Shown here piece by piece: positions 26,018 through 35,458 of a stretch of 64,000 bases of DNA. The translations under genes were made by a program, and so were the position numbers. The stretch is taken from assembly GCF_010548375.1 (NCBI RefSeq), contig NZ_JAAGLY010000023.1:1-64000 (forward strand), read 5' to 3'. Source of the stretch: Streptomyces sp. SID13726 (GTDB lineage Bacteria; Actinomycetota; Actinomycetes; Streptomycetales; Streptomycetaceae). Each line of letters begins with the position of its first letter. Within the stretch, counting starts at the first letter, position 1. The notes beneath the pieces were generated by a model. The model was not told the DNA's origin and searched no databases. It worked only from the letters and a program-made list of their open reading frames with translations.

Positions 26018-27118
26018 ATGTGCGTGCGCGTGAAGAACGTTAAGAAGTGGCGAGAAGACGCCCAACCGGAATGGCCCGAGGCCGCATCAGCGACCCAGGA
26101 CATACCGACGACAGGGGCGGCAGGGGCGACAGGGGTCAGTACCCAGTCGTTCCCGGAAACCGGAGAGACCGTCGGGGAGACCGGCGGCCCGGGTGCAGGC
26201 GGCCGGCGGGACTTCCCGGGGGCGCCCAGAGCGGACCGGGCGCCCAGAGCGGACCGAGCGCCCAGAGCGGACCGCGCCCGGGGTGTGCCGGAGCCGCCCG
26301 GCCGGAAGTCCGTCGTGCGTGACCCGTGGGAGGAGTCCGGCGGGGTCGCCGGGCAGACCCACGACCCGCACGAGGTGACCGTCCAGCTCGACGCCATAGG
26401 GGTGGGTCCCGACAGCCGTATCGAGGGCAGCCCGGCGGTCGAGGGCGGGTCCGAGGGGTCCGACGGCCCGGTCTTCGTCGACGAGTCGGGGCGCCGCAGC
26501 CGCCGCTTCCGCCGGATCGGCATCGCCGTCGGCACCGCCTGCGCGGTCTACGCCGTCGTCATCCTCGTCACCCTGCTGTCCGGCAACTCCAACGCGCCCT
26601 GGGTCCCGATGACCGGCCCGAAGGACGACGCCCCGGCCGGCAAGGTCGACACCAGCCCGATGCCGGCCGAGTCGGCCGACCCCTCCGTCCCCTCGGTCGT
26701 GATCCCCGGGGTCACCCCGACGGCGAGCGACGGCTCGACGCCGGTTCCCGGGGCCGGGGCCACCGTGCCCGGGGTCGGGGTGAGCCCGGTCAAGCCGGGG
26801 GCGTCCGCCGATCCGTCGGCGCCGGCCTCCCAGCCGGGCGGCAACCCGTCGGTCAGCACCGGCCCGTCGACCCAGCCGTCGGCGCCGGTCACCCCGCCGG
26901 CCAGCCCCTCGGTCACCCCGCCCGTCAGCACCAGCCCCGATCCCTCTGTGGCCCCGTCCGGCACCACGGGAGGCGGCGACAGCGCCGGCCCCGGCACGGT
27001 CGCCGACGGCCCGGCCGCACCCTCGCCCATCGCGTCGGAGACCCAGAGCGGCGGCACCTCCGCTCCCGCCGCGCCCTCCGCCGCCCCGCTCGCCCCGTCC
27101 CCGGAGCACATCCTCTGA
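26018..27118 (+). CDS. matA: MatA-type membrane protein for aggregation polysaccharide
   Basis: A 366-residue protein with a charged cytoplasmic N-terminal half, one transmembrane helix (about residues 170-192, IAVGTACAVYAVVILVTLL) and a Pro/Ser/Thr-rich extracellular tail. It contains three tandem APRADR hexapeptides, encoded by 16-18-bp DNA repeats at about 26223-26278. Its stop overlaps the ATG of matB (TGATG), as in the Streptomyces matAB locus for a poly-beta-1,6-GlcNAc-like adhesive polymer. GTGs at 26024 and 26030 are alternative starts; 26024 has GGGGGG at better spacing. The biochemical role is not known. Confidence 0.72.
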   Translation: MCVRVKNVKKWREDAQPEWPEAASATQDIPTTGAAGATGVSTQSFPETGETVGETGGPGAGGRRDFPGAPRADRAPRADRAPRADRARGVPEPPGRKSVVRDPWEESGGVAGQTHDPHEVTVQLDAIGVGPDSRIEGSPAVEGGSEGSDGPVFVDESGRRSRRFRRIGIAVGTACAVYAVVILVTLLSGNSNAPWVPMTGPKDDAPAGKVDTSPMPAESADPSVPSVVIPGVTPTASDGSTPVPGAGATVPGVGVSPVKPGASADPSAPASQPGGNPSVSTGPSTQPSAPVTPPASPSVTPPVSTSPDPSVAPSGTTGGGDSAGPGTVADGPAAPSPIASETQSGGTSAPAAPSAAPLAPSPEHIL

Positions 27119-29319
27119 TGTCATCCCGCACCCGCCGTACGGGCTCCGCGCCAGGAGCCCCCGACGGCTCCAGGCGCCGTCGCCTGCCCATGCGCCTGCT
27201 GCTGCCCGTGCTCGTCCTCGTCGCCCTGATGGCGATGCTGATGCTGCGCGGCTACGTCCACAGCGAGATCCTCGCCGACCACCGCATCCAGGCCGAGGCC
27301 TCCACCGACAAGGTGCCGGAGAAGATAATCGACGGCGGCCCGGTGATCGACACCCGCAGCGGACGCGCCACCAGCCTGAGGATGCCGGACCGCCGGATCG
27401 TCCTCACCTTCGACGACGGCCCCGACCCGACCTGGACCCCCAAGGTCCTGGACGTCCTCAAGAAGCACCACGCGCACGCGGTCTTCTTCGTCACCGGCAC
27501 CATGACCTCCCGCTACCCGGACCTGGTCAAGCGCATGGTCGACGAGGGCCACGAGGTCGGGCTGCACACCTTCAACCACCCCGACCTGTCCTTCCAGTCG
27601 AAGAAGCGCATCGACTGGGAGCTCTCGCAGAACCAGCTCGCCCTCGCCGGCGCGGCCGGCATCCGCACCTCGCTCTTCCGGCCGCCGTACTCCTCCTTCG
27701 CCGACGCCATGGACAACAAGTCCTGGCCGGTCACCGAGTACATCGGCACCCGCGGCTACATCACCGTCGTCAACAACACCGACAGCGAGGACTGGCAGAA
27801 GCCCGGCGTCCGCAAGATCATCACCAACGCCACGCCCAAGCCCGGCAAGGGCGCGATCGTGCTGATGCACGACTCCGGCGGCGACCGCCACCAGACGGTC
27901 CAGGCGCTCGACCGGTTCCTGCCCGAGATGCAGGACAAGGGCTACGAGTTCGACAACCTCACCGAGGCCCTCGACGCGCCCACCGCGCACACCCCGGTCA
28001 CCGGGCCCGAGCTGTGGAAGGGCAAGGCGTGGATCTTCCTGGTCCAGGCCTCCGAGCACATCACCGACGTGCTGGTCGTCGGGCTCGCGATCATCGGCTC
28101 GCTGGTCATCGGCCGCTTCGCGCTGATGCTGCTGCTGTCGGGGGTGCACGCGCGAAGGGTGCGCCGTCGCGACTTCCGCTGGGGCGAGCCGGTCACCGAG
28201 CCGGTGTCGGTGCTGGTGCCCGCCTACAACGAGGCCAAGTGCATCGAGAACACCGTCCGTTCACTGATGGCGAGCGAGCACCCCATCGAGGTGATCGTCA
28301 TCGACGACGGCTCCGGCGACGGCACCGCCCGGATCGTCGAGGCGATGGGCCTGCCCAACGTCCGGGTCGTCCGCCAGCTCAACGCGGGCAAGCCCGCCGC
28401 CCTCAACCGCGGCCTGGCGAACGCCCGTTACGACATCATCGTGATGATGGACGGCGACACCGTCTTCGAACCGTCCACCGTACGCGAGCTGGTGCAGCCC
28501 TTCGGCGACGCGCGCGTCGGCGCCGTCGCGGGCAACGCCAAGGTGGGCAACCGGGATTCGCTGATCGGCGCCTGGCAGCACATCGAGTACGTGATGGGCT
28601 TCAACCTCGACCGCCGCATGTACGACATCCTGCGCTGCATGCCGACCATCCCGGGCGCGGTGGGAGCCTTCCGCCGCTCCGCCCTGGAGCGCGTCGGCGG
28701 CATGAGCGACGACACGCTCGCCGAGGACACCGACATCACCATGGCGATGCACCGGGACGGCTGGCGCGTGGTCTACGCCGAGAAGGCGCGCGCGTGGACC
28801 GAGGCACCGGAGTCCGTCCAGCAGTTGTGGTCACAGCGCTACCGATGGTCGTACGGCACCATGCAGGCGATCTGGAAGCACCGGCGCGCGCTGGTGGAGC
28901 GGGGCCCGTCGGGCCGCTTCGGCCGCGTGGGCCTGCCCCTGGTGTCCCTCTTCATGGTGGTGGCCCCGCTGCTGGCCCCCCTGATCGACGTGTTCCTTCT
29001 CTACGGCGTCGTGTTCGGCCCGACCCAGAAGACGATCGTGGCCTGGCTGGGCGTCCTCGCCGTCCAAGTGGTCTGCGCCGCCTACGCGTTCAGGCTGGAC
29101 CGGGAGCGCATGACCCATCTGATCTCGCTGCCGTTGCAGCAGATCCTCTACCGCCAGCTCATGTACGTCGTGCTGCTCCAGTCCTGGATCACGGCCCTCA
29201 CCGGAGGCCGGCTGCGCTGGCAGAAGCTGCGCCGCACGGGGGTCGTGGAGGCGCCGGGCGGGCCGGTGCCGAGGCAGCGGGCGCGCAGTGAGAGCGACGA
29301 CCGGAGGCCGGTGGGATGA
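27118..29319 (+). CDS. matB: MatB-type polysaccharide deacetylase / family 2 glycosyltransferase fusion
   Basis: A 733-residue bifunctional membrane enzyme. Order: N-terminal helix (LLLPVLVLVALMAMLML); NodB-type deacetylase with metal motif TFDDGPD near residue 100 and HTFNHPD; transmembrane helix near 320; GT2 domain with VLVPAYNEA, IDDGSGDGT, MMDGDTVF, EDTDITM and the QRYRWSYG product-binding motif; then C-terminal helices. Combined synthase and deacetylase suits making and partly deacetylating a poly-GlcNAc-type polymer that glues hyphae, as described for MatAB in Streptomyces. Translationally coupled to matA. Confidence 0.88.
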   Translation: MSSRTRRTGSAPGAPDGSRRRRLPMRLLLPVLVLVALMAMLMLRGYVHSEILADHRIQAEASTDKVPEKIIDGGPVIDTRSGRATSLRMPDRRIVLTFDDGPDPTWTPKVLDVLKKHHAHAVFFVTGTMTSRYPDLVKRMVDEGHEVGLHTFNHPDLSFQSKKRIDWELSQNQLALAGAAGIRTSLFRPPYSSFADAMDNKSWPVTEYIGTRGYITVVNNTDSEDWQKPGVRKIITNATPKPGKGAIVLMHDSGGDRHQTVQALDRFLPEMQDKGYEFDNLTEALDAPTAHTPVTGPELWKGKAWIFLVQASEHITDVLVVGLAIIGSLVIGRFALMLLLSGVHARRVRRRDFRWGEPVTEPVSVLVPAYNEAKCIENTVRSLMASEHPIEVIVIDDGSGDGTARIVEAMGLPNVRVVRQLNAGKPAALNRGLANARYDIIVMMDGDTVFEPSTVRELVQPFGDARVGAVAGNAKVGNRDSLIGAWQHIEYVMGFNLDRRMYDILRCMPTIPGAVGAFRRSALERVGGMSDDTLAEDTDITMAMHRDGWRVVYAEKARAWTEAPESVQQLWSQRYRWSYGTMQAIWKHRRALVERGPSGRFGRVGLPLVSLFMVVAPLLAPLIDVFLLYGVVFGPTQKTIVAWLGVLAVQVVCAAYAFRLDRERMTHLISLPLQQILYRQLMYVVLLQSWITALTGGRLRWQKLRRTGVVEAPGGPVPRQRARSESDDRRPVG

Positions 29320-30527
29320 CACAGGAATACACGGCGGAGCAGCGAGCGGCGGTTCCCGCGCCCAAGGCACCGGGCCGGGACCGCTACCTGGACCTGCTCC
29401 GCTCCCTGGCCCTGGTCCGGGTCGTGCTCTACCACCTGTTCGGCTGGGCGTGGCTGACCGTGCTGTTCCCGTCGATGGGCGTGATGTTCGCGCTGGCGGG
29501 CTCGCTGATGGCGCGCTCGCTGAAGCGTCCGGCGCTGAGCGTGATCAGAGGCAGGGTCCGCCGACTCCTGCCTCCCCTCTGGGCGTTCAGCGCGGTGGTG
29601 CTGCCCCTGCTGTTCCTCGGCGGCTGGAAGCTGTCGGAGGACCCGGACCACAGCGGCACGTGGGGCCTGCTGGAGCTGGTGAACTACGTCATCCCGATCG
29701 GGGCGCCGCCGTACCCCTGGGAGGTCGGCTTCCCGAAGGACCTCCTGGAGAGCACGTGGGCGGACCAGGCGGTGGGTCCGCTGTGGTACCTCCGCGCGTA
29801 TCTCTGGTTCGTGGTGGCCTCTCCGCTGCTGCTGTGGGCGTTCCGCAGGGTGCCGTGGGCGACGCTGCTCGCTCCGCTGGCACTGACGGCGGTCGTGGGC
29901 ACGGGAGTGGTGACCATCCCCGGCGAACTCGGCAACGCCGTCACCGACTTCGCGGTCTACGGCAGCTGCTGGGTCCTCGGTTTCGCACACCACGAAGGGG
30001 TGCTGGCGAAGGTCCCGCGCTATCTCGCCGTCTCCGGATCGGTCCTGGTGATGGCCTTCGGCCTGTGGTGGGCGTCCGGCCATCTCGGCCCCGAGGGCTG
30101 GGACCTGAACGACATCCCGCTGGCCCAGGCCGCCTGGTCCTTCGGTTTCGTGGTGATCCTCCTCCAGTACTCTCCGTCCTGGCAGGAACTCCCCGGCCGC
30201 CTGGCCCGCTGGGACAAGCTGGTGACCCTCTCCAACAACAGGGCCGTCACCATCTACCTCTGGCACAACCTGCTCATCATGGCCACGGTCCCGATCATCG
30301 ACCTCGCCTACCGCCTCCCCTTCATGGAGAGCGACCGCGCGGTCGCGGCGCTGGACGCCACGGACACGCTCTGGATGTTCTTCTTGGTCTGGCCGCTGAT
30401 CGGGCTCGCGATCCTGGCGTTCGGGTGGATCGAGGACCTGGCGGCGAAACGGAGGCCGAGGCTGTGGCCGAACGGGACGAAGCGCGGTGCGGCGAAGCCG
30501 CGGGCCGCCGTGGCACAGGGGAGCTGA
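29316..30527 (+). CDS. Acyltransferase family 3 membrane protein
   Basis: A 403-residue integral membrane acyltransferase with about ten helices. N-terminal RDRYLDLLRSLALVRVVLYH carries the conserved Arg and His of the family; IYLWHN near residue 310 is typical. It overlaps matB by 4 bases (ATGA), so it is the third gene of the mat operon and may O-acylate the polymer (inference). Confidence 0.85.
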   Translation: MTQEYTAEQRAAVPAPKAPGRDRYLDLLRSLALVRVVLYHLFGWAWLTVLFPSMGVMFALAGSLMARSLKRPALSVIRGRVRRLLPPLWAFSAVVLPLLFLGGWKLSEDPDHSGTWGLLELVNYVIPIGAPPYPWEVGFPKDLLESTWADQAVGPLWYLRAYLWFVVASPLLLWAFRRVPWATLLAPLALTAVVGTGVVTIPGELGNAVTDFAVYGSCWVLGFAHHEGVLAKVPRYLAVSGSVLVMAFGLWWASGHLGPEGWDLNDIPLAQAAWSFGFVVILLQYSPSWQELPGRLARWDKLVTLSNNRAVTIYLWHNLLIMATVPIIDLAYRLPFMESDRAVAALDATDTLWMFFLVWPLIGLAILAFGWIEDLAAKRRPRLWPNGTKRGAAKPRAAVAQGS

Positions 30528-30645
30528 CGGAGCGACCGGGGCGGGGAGTGCGGCGCGGCGGGGTGGGTCACGGGACGGCTGTCCGAAGGAGCAGGCGCCC
30601 GGCCCTCGCTCATGTCGTCCGTTCACGCCTGGATACCCTGCGCCC

Positions 30646-30984
30646 ATGACGGCCGACGCGCGTCCCGCGGCCGACCCCGGGGCGACGGTGCGCGCCCTCG
30701 TCGACCGCGGCCTGCCCCAGGACGTCATCGACGTCCACGCCGCCTGTCCGTACTACTCCGTGATCGAGCTGGAGCAACTGGGGGACGTCGATCTCCTCGA
30801 CCTCCGCGACCGATTGGAAAGCGTCGTGTGGGTCGGCGACGAGGAGTTCGCCGCGCACGGGCTCGCCCCCGAGGACATCGCCGGGCTGCGGCGATGGGCG
30901 CTGGACTGGGAGTCCGATCTCGGGTTGCGGATCCTTGAGGAGTACGACGAGGAGTACGACGACTCCCAGGGCGCTGAACGCTGA
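30646..30984 (+). CDS. Hypothetical acidic protein
   Basis: A 112-residue soluble acidic protein (LEEYDEEYDDSQGAER at the C-terminus). The ATG at 30646 starts MTADARPAADPG; the open frame upstream is not conserved in character. No domain recognised. It stands alone between the mat operon and narK. Confidence 0.6.
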   Translation: MTADARPAADPGATVRALVDRGLPQDVIDVHAACPYYSVIELEQLGDVDLLDLRDRLESVVWVGDEEFAAHGLAPEDIAGLRRWALDWESDLGLRILEEYDEEYDDSQGAER

Positions 30985-31073
30985 CGCGGAGGGTTTCGTA
31001 ACAAAAGGCACCCACGACCTCTCACCACACCGGCCGCGGGGGTGAGAGCAAAGTTCCTTCGCGGTCACCCGGT

Positions 31074-31089
31074 GCCACAGGCAGGAAAC
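31074..31089 (+). promoter_or_regulatory. GlnR-box candidate upstream of narK
   Basis: GCCAC-n6-GAAAC matches the GlnR consensus gTnAC-n6-GaAAC in the key positions (a-site AC, perfect b-site GAAAC), 70 bp before the narK start. narK is a known GlnR target in S. coelicolor. Confidence 0.6.
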
Positions 31090-31158
31090 GCGCTCTCCCT
31101 ACCTTCGGGATCAGCCAGTCGTAGCAGGACCTGAGCCCCGTCGCACCGTGGAGGCGTC

Positions 31159-32541
31159 ATGACAGCCCCTAGCACTGCCCCCGCACCCCAGAGCAGGGGC
31201 GGCCGCTGGATCGAGCAGTGGGATCCCGAGGACGAGACCTTCTGGAAGGAGACCGGGGAGAAGGTCGCCCGGCGGAATCTTCTCTTCTCCGTGCTGTCCG
31301 AGCACATCGGGTTCTCGATCTGGACCATGTGGTCCGTGCTGGTCCTCTTCATGGGCCCGGAGTACGGGCTCACCCCGGCCGACAAGTTCCTGCTGACCTC
31401 GATGGTGACCCTGGTCGGCGCGGTCGTACGGGTGCCGTACACCTTCGCCGTCGCGATCTTCGGCGGGCGGAACTGGACGATCATCTCGGCCGGCCTGCTG
31501 CTCGTGCCGACCGTCGCGGCCTTCGCCGTGGTGAAGCCGGGGACGTCCTTCGACACCTTCCTCTGGATCGGCCTGCTGGCCGGCATCGGCGGCGGCAACT
31601 TCGCCTCCTCCATGACCAACATCAACGCCTTCTTCCCGCTGAAGAAGAAGGGGTGGGCCCTCGGACTGAACGCCGGCGGCGGCAACATCGGCGTGCCCGT
31701 CATCCAGCTGATCGCGCTCGCGGTCATCGGGGCCAGTGGTGGGCCGCGGGTGCTGCTCGGGATCTACATCCCCCTCATCCTCGCCGCCGCCGTCCTCGCC
31801 GCCCTCTACATGGACAACCTCGCGTCCGTGAAGAACGACACCGGCGCCGCCAAGGACGCCGCGAAGGACGCCCACACCTGGATCATGTCGTTCCTCTACA
31901 TCGGGACGTTCGGGTCGTTCATCGGATACGCCTTCGCCTTCGGTCAGGTCCTCCAGGTCCAGTTCGGGCGTACGCCGCTCCAGGCCGCGTACCTCACCTT
32001 CATCGGCCCGCTGCTCGGTTCGCTGATCCGTCCCCTCGGCGGCTGGCTCGCCGACAAGTACGGCGGCGCGCGGATCACCCTCTACAACTACGTCGGCATG
32101 GCCGCCGCCACCGGTGTCCTGATCGTCGCCAGCATGGAGAAGTCGCTCCCGCTCTTCGTCACCGTCTTCGTGGTCCTCTTCGTCCTCAGCGGACTCGGCA
32201 ACGGCTCGACGTTCAAGATGATCCCCGGCATCTTCCAGGCCAAGGCCCAGGCCAAGGGGCTGGAGGGCGAGGCGGCCGCCGCTTACGGCCGACGCCTCTC
32301 CGGTGCCTCCATGGGGCTCATCGGCGCGGTCGGCGCGCTCGGCGGCGTCGGCATCAACCTCGCCTTCCGCCAGTCCTTCCTCACCAACGGCTCCGGCACC
32401 GGCGCCTTCGTCACCTTCCTCGCCTACTACGGCCTCTGCTTCGCGGTCACCTGGGCCGTATACCTTCGTCGTACGGCCACCCAGGGGCCGGCCACCGCGA
32501 CCGCCGAGACGAAGCCGCAGCTCAGCTACGCCGAGGTGTGA
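31159..32541 (+). CDS. narK: Nitrate/nitrite transporter NarK
   Basis: A 460-residue MFS transporter with 12 helices. Both nitrate-signature regions are visible: GIGGGNFASSMTNINAFFP near 145-165, followed by GLNAGGGNIGVP, and GLGNGSTFKMIPGIF near 350. In Streptomyces it imports nitrate or exports nitrite for nitrogen assimilation or respiration. It is next to nnaR and behind a GlnR-like box, which fits nitrogen control. Confidence 0.92.
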   Translation: MTAPSTAPAPQSRGGRWIEQWDPEDETFWKETGEKVARRNLLFSVLSEHIGFSIWTMWSVLVLFMGPEYGLTPADKFLLTSMVTLVGAVVRVPYTFAVAIFGGRNWTIISAGLLLVPTVAAFAVVKPGTSFDTFLWIGLLAGIGGGNFASSMTNINAFFPLKKKGWALGLNAGGGNIGVPVIQLIALAVIGASGGPRVLLGIYIPLILAAAVLAALYMDNLASVKNDTGAAKDAAKDAHTWIMSFLYIGTFGSFIGYAFAFGQVLQVQFGRTPLQAAYLTFIGPLLGSLIRPLGGWLADKYGGARITLYNYVGMAAATGVLIVASMEKSLPLFVTVFVVLFVLSGLGNGSTFKMIPGIFQAKAQAKGLEGEAAAAYGRRLSGASMGLIGAVGALGGVGINLAFRQSFLTNGSGTGAFVTFLAYYGLCFAVTWAVYLRRTATQGPATATAETKPQLSYAEV

Positions 32542-32542
32542 C

Positions 32543-32558
32543 GTAACACCGGCGACAT
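32543..32558 (+). promoter_or_regulatory. Weak GlnR-like box between narK and nnaR
   Basis: GTAAC-n6-GACAT has a good a-site but a degenerate b-site. It lies 83 bp before nnaR, directly after the narK stop. Confidence 0.35.
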
Positions 32559-32568
32559 GAAGCCGAAC

Positions 32569-32598
32569 CGAGCCTGTCACGAGCCGTTGACAGGCTCG
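32569..32598 (+). terminator. Hairpin between narK and nnaR
   Basis: Perfect 11-base arms (CGAGCCTGTCA, 32569-32579; complement 32588-32598), 8-base loop. Probable narK terminator or attenuator before nnaR. Confidence 0.7.
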
Positions 32599-32640
32599 CT
32601 CGGCATGTAGGTCAGACGACTCGAGTGCGGGACGAGAGCC

Positions 32641-33795
32641 ATGTACGAGCAACAGCAGGCAGCAGAGCAGCACGGCCCCCTCGCGGGGTTCACCGTGGGA
32701 GTCACGGCCGCGCGCCGGGCGGACGAACTCGGTGCGTTGCTCCAGCGCCGCGGGGCCGCCGTACTGCACGCGCCCGCCCTGAGGATCGTGCCGCTCGCCG
32801 ACGACAGCGAACTGCTGACGGCGACGAAGGACCTGATCGACCAGGCGCCCGACGTGGTGGTGGCGACCACGGCGATCGGTTTCCGCGGGTGGGTCGAGGC
32901 CGCCGAGGGCTGGGGGCTCGGGGAACCGCTCCTGGACCGGCTGCGCGGGGTCGAGCTGCTCGCGCGCGGGCCCAAGGTGAAGGGCGCCATCCGGGCCGCC
33001 GGGCTGACGGAGGAGTGGTCGCCGTCGTCCGAGTCCATGGCCGAGGTGCTGGACCGGCTCCTGGAGGAGGGCGTCGAGGGGCGCCGGGTCGCCATCCAGC
33101 TGCACGGTGAGCCGCTGCCGGGGTTCGTGGAGGCACTGCGGGCCGGGGGAGCGGAGGTCGTGGGGGTGCCGGTGTACCGGTGGATGCCGCCGGAGGACAT
33201 CGCACCCCTGGACCGGCTGCTCGACGCGTCGGTCTCCCGGGGACTGGACGCGGTGACCTTCACCAGTGCGCCCGCCGCCGCGTCGCTGCTCTCGCGGGCC
33301 GAGGACCGCGGTCTGCTGCCCGAACTGCTGGAGGCGCTCAACCACGACGTGCTGCCGGCCTGCGTCGGCCCGGTGACCGCGCTGCCCTTGCAGGCGCGGG
33401 GCGTGGACACGGTCCAGCCCGAGCGGTTCCGGCTCGGCCCGCTGGTGCAGCTGCTGTGCCAGGAACTGCCGGGCCGGGCGCGCGCGCTGCCCGTCGCCGG
33501 GCACCGGGTGGAGATCCGGGGCCACGCCGTCCTGGTCGACGGGGAGCTGCGCCCTGTGCCGCCCGCGGGGATGTCGTTGCTGCGGGCCCTGTCCCGGCGG
33601 CCGGGCTGGGTGGTGTCCCGGGCCGAGCTGCTGCGGGCGCTGCCGGGCGCCGGGCGCGACGAGCACGCCGTGGAGACCGCGATGGCCCGGCTGCGTACGG
33701 CCCTGGGGTCGCCGAAGCTGATCCAGACGGTGGTGAAGCGGGGCTACCGGCTGGCCCTGGACCCGGCGGCGGACGCGAAGTACGCGGACGCCTAG
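32641..33795 (+). CDS. nnaR: NnaR-type regulator: HemD-like domain fused to winged helix
   Basis: A 384-residue protein. Residues about 12-265 resemble uroporphyrinogen-III synthase (two Rossmann-like halves, VTFTSAPAAASL); residues about 290-375 form an OmpR-type winged helix (GMSLLRALSRRPGWVVSRAELLRA, VKRGYRLAL). This fusion matches NnaR, described in S. coelicolor as acting with GlnR at nitrate/nitrite assimilation genes. Location directly after narK supports the name. Confidence 0.85.
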   Translation: MYEQQQAAEQHGPLAGFTVGVTAARRADELGALLQRRGAAVLHAPALRIVPLADDSELLTATKDLIDQAPDVVVATTAIGFRGWVEAAEGWGLGEPLLDRLRGVELLARGPKVKGAIRAAGLTEEWSPSSESMAEVLDRLLEEGVEGRRVAIQLHGEPLPGFVEALRAGGAEVVGVPVYRWMPPEDIAPLDRLLDASVSRGLDAVTFTSAPAAASLLSRAEDRGLLPELLEALNHDVLPACVGPVTALPLQARGVDTVQPERFRLGPLVQLLCQELPGRARALPVAGHRVEIRGHAVLVDGELRPVPPAGMSLLRALSRRPGWVVSRAELLRALPGAGRDEHAVETAMARLRTALGSPKLIQTVVKRGYRLALDPAADAKYADA

Positions 33796-33882
33796 CAATG
33801 CGGACGCCTAGCAACGCGGGCGCCCGGTAAGCCGACGCCCAGTACGCGGGAGTACGCGGGCACCCGATACGCCGACGCCCGG

Positions 33883-34401
33883 TCAGCCGGCCCGGTCGGC
33901 CCCCTCAACCCTGCCCGCCCGCTCGGCCCGCCCCGCGCGGCTCCCCGTGGCCACCACCAGCAGCCCCGTCGTCACCGTCAGCAGCACCGCCCGCACCACG
34001 TTCCACGCCACCCACGGGTCCTCGAACTCCTCGCGCAGGGCGCCGTAGTCGCCGTTCTCCATGATTCCGTCGTTGAGGGGGATGTTGAGGACGACGGTGA
34101 CGAGGAGGGCCAGGAGCGAGGTCGCCAGGGCCGCCCAGACCCAGCGACGGTGGTCCCGGCCCCGGGCCTGCCAGGCCGCCACCACCGTGAGCAGCGGGGC
34201 GCCCAGGAAGGTCAGGAAGAACACCGGGTTCTGGATGACGTCGTTGATGTCGCGCATCACCTCGACGTAGACGCGGTCGTCGCTGCGGGCCAGGGCCGGC
34301 ATCACGGCGCACGCGAAGATGTAGAAGGCCCCGGCGATCAGGCCGGTGGCGACCGTGGCCGCGCCCAGGACGAGTCGGCTGCTCCTGCTGGTCTGTGTCA
34401 T
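33883..34401 (-). CDS. DUF1772 (anthrone-oxygenase-like) membrane protein
   Basis: A 172-residue protein with four predicted helices. The ATG at 34401 has GGGAGG just upstream; the frame beyond 34401 is unsupported. It resembles DUF1772 proteins (FYIFACAVMPALA, DINDVIQNPVFFLTFLGAPLLT, LNIPLND). The function of bacterial members is unknown. Divergent from the CGNR gene. Confidence 0.8.
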   Translation of the reverse strand: MTQTSRSSRLVLGAATVATGLIAGAFYIFACAVMPALARSDDRVYVEVMRDINDVIQNPVFFLTFLGAPLLTVVAAWQARGRDHRRWVWAALATSLLALLVTVVLNIPLNDGIMENGDYGALREEFEDPWVAWNVVRAVLLTVTTGLLVVATGSRAGRAERAGRVEGADRAG

Positions 34402-34609
34402 GCCTCCCAGTGAAGGCGGGCCGCGGGCCGCCGGACATCGTCGAGACGCGCGGCCGCATACGCGGGCGTCCAGGCCCGCCCCGGTACGAGGGGTTCCGGC
34501 GGCGCGGGCGGGAAGGCACTGTAAGAGGGAGCCCCGAAACAGCCCCGCACAGCCCGAAGCACCCCACCGACCCCTTTCGACCGGGGCACCCCTAGGCGGT
34601 GACAGGCAC

Positions 34610-35194
34610 ATGGCACTGGGTACGGCCACGGTCGCGTACGAGCTGCGGTTCGACGCCGGACGGATCTGTCTCGACCTCCTCGCGACCACCCACCCCGGGG
34701 AACGCCTCGACTCGACGGAGGTGCTGTGCGCCTGGATCGTCGGTTCGGGTCTGGTGCCCGACGGGACCGACCTGACGCGCGCGGACCCCTCCTGGCTCGT
34801 CGGCTTCCGTGAACTGCGGGGCAGGATCGGTCAGTTGGTGCGAGGCGCCCCGGGACACGGCTACGACCTCGCGCTCGCCCACGTCAACGACGTGGCCCGT
34901 ACCGCGCCCCCGGCCCCGCGCGCGGCGAGGGACGAGGACGGGGTGCTGGTGCGGGAGTTGGCCGGTCCGCCGGACTGCGCGGCCCTGCTCGGGGCGGTCG
35001 CCAGGGACGCCGTGGAACTGCTCACGGACCCCGTCGCGCGGGCGGCGATCAGGGAGTGCGAAGGGGACAACTGCCCCATCGTGTACCTCGATACATCACG
35101 GGGACGGAGGAGGCGCTGGTGCTCCAGTGAGATCTGCGGGAACCGCGAAAGAGTGGCCCGGCACCGGCGGCGCGCGGCCCTCTCGCGCGCCTGA
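34610..35194 (+). CDS. CGNR zinc-finger protein (ABATE domain)
   Basis: A 194-residue protein with an N-terminal ABATE domain (RFDAGRICLDLLATTH) and a C-terminal CGNR zinc finger: Cys pairs in CEGDNC and CSSEICGNRERVARHRR. These are putative stress-related DNA-binding regulators in actinobacteria. The start MALGTATVAYE at 34610 is taken; earlier in-frame codons back to 34346 are non-coding in character. Confidence 0.85.
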   Translation: MALGTATVAYELRFDAGRICLDLLATTHPGERLDSTEVLCAWIVGSGLVPDGTDLTRADPSWLVGFRELRGRIGQLVRGAPGHGYDLALAHVNDVARTAPPAPRAARDEDGVLVRELAGPPDCAALLGAVARDAVELLTDPVARAAIRECEGDNCPIVYLDTSRGRRRRWCSSEICGNRERVARHRRRAALSRA

Positions 35195-35458
35195 CCGGTC
35201 GTTATGTCCCTTCTGTGGAGCGGCTGTCGAAGTGATTTCGATTACATATCGTTTACCGGCTCAACCTCACGGGGCGTAGTCGTGATCTTGCCTATGTGGC
35301 GGAAATGTAAAGATCACGCGGCGGGAATGTGCGCGCATGTCCTGTCTCGTCACGTCACTCAGAAGAAAACTGTCGTCGCACTTTGAACATCCAACTCCCC
35401 GCTTCCGTACCCGTAGTCGAGCGACCGACTGGGGGAACCCGGGACATCGGAGGTGGGC
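35195..35458. other. Intergenic region before the sigma-factor gene
   Basis: 264 bp, locally richer in A+T than its surroundings (for example around 35225-35250 and 35360-35385), between the CGNR gene and the ECF sigma gene. It probably carries the sigma operon promoter. No gene is supported; the short open frames are weak. Confidence 0.4.

Noticed and set aside
27121..29319. Longer MatB frame starting at 26326
   Set aside because: The upstream part is the wrong frame of matA. The TGATG overlap at 27116-27120 marks the start.
31111..33798. 895-residue antisense frame over narK and nnaR
   Set aside because: It is a compositional shadow with His/Arg/Gly-rich low complexity; both sense genes are well supported.
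33796..33882. Short degenerate GACGCC repeats after nnaR
   Set aside because: Too irregular to call a tandem array or terminator.
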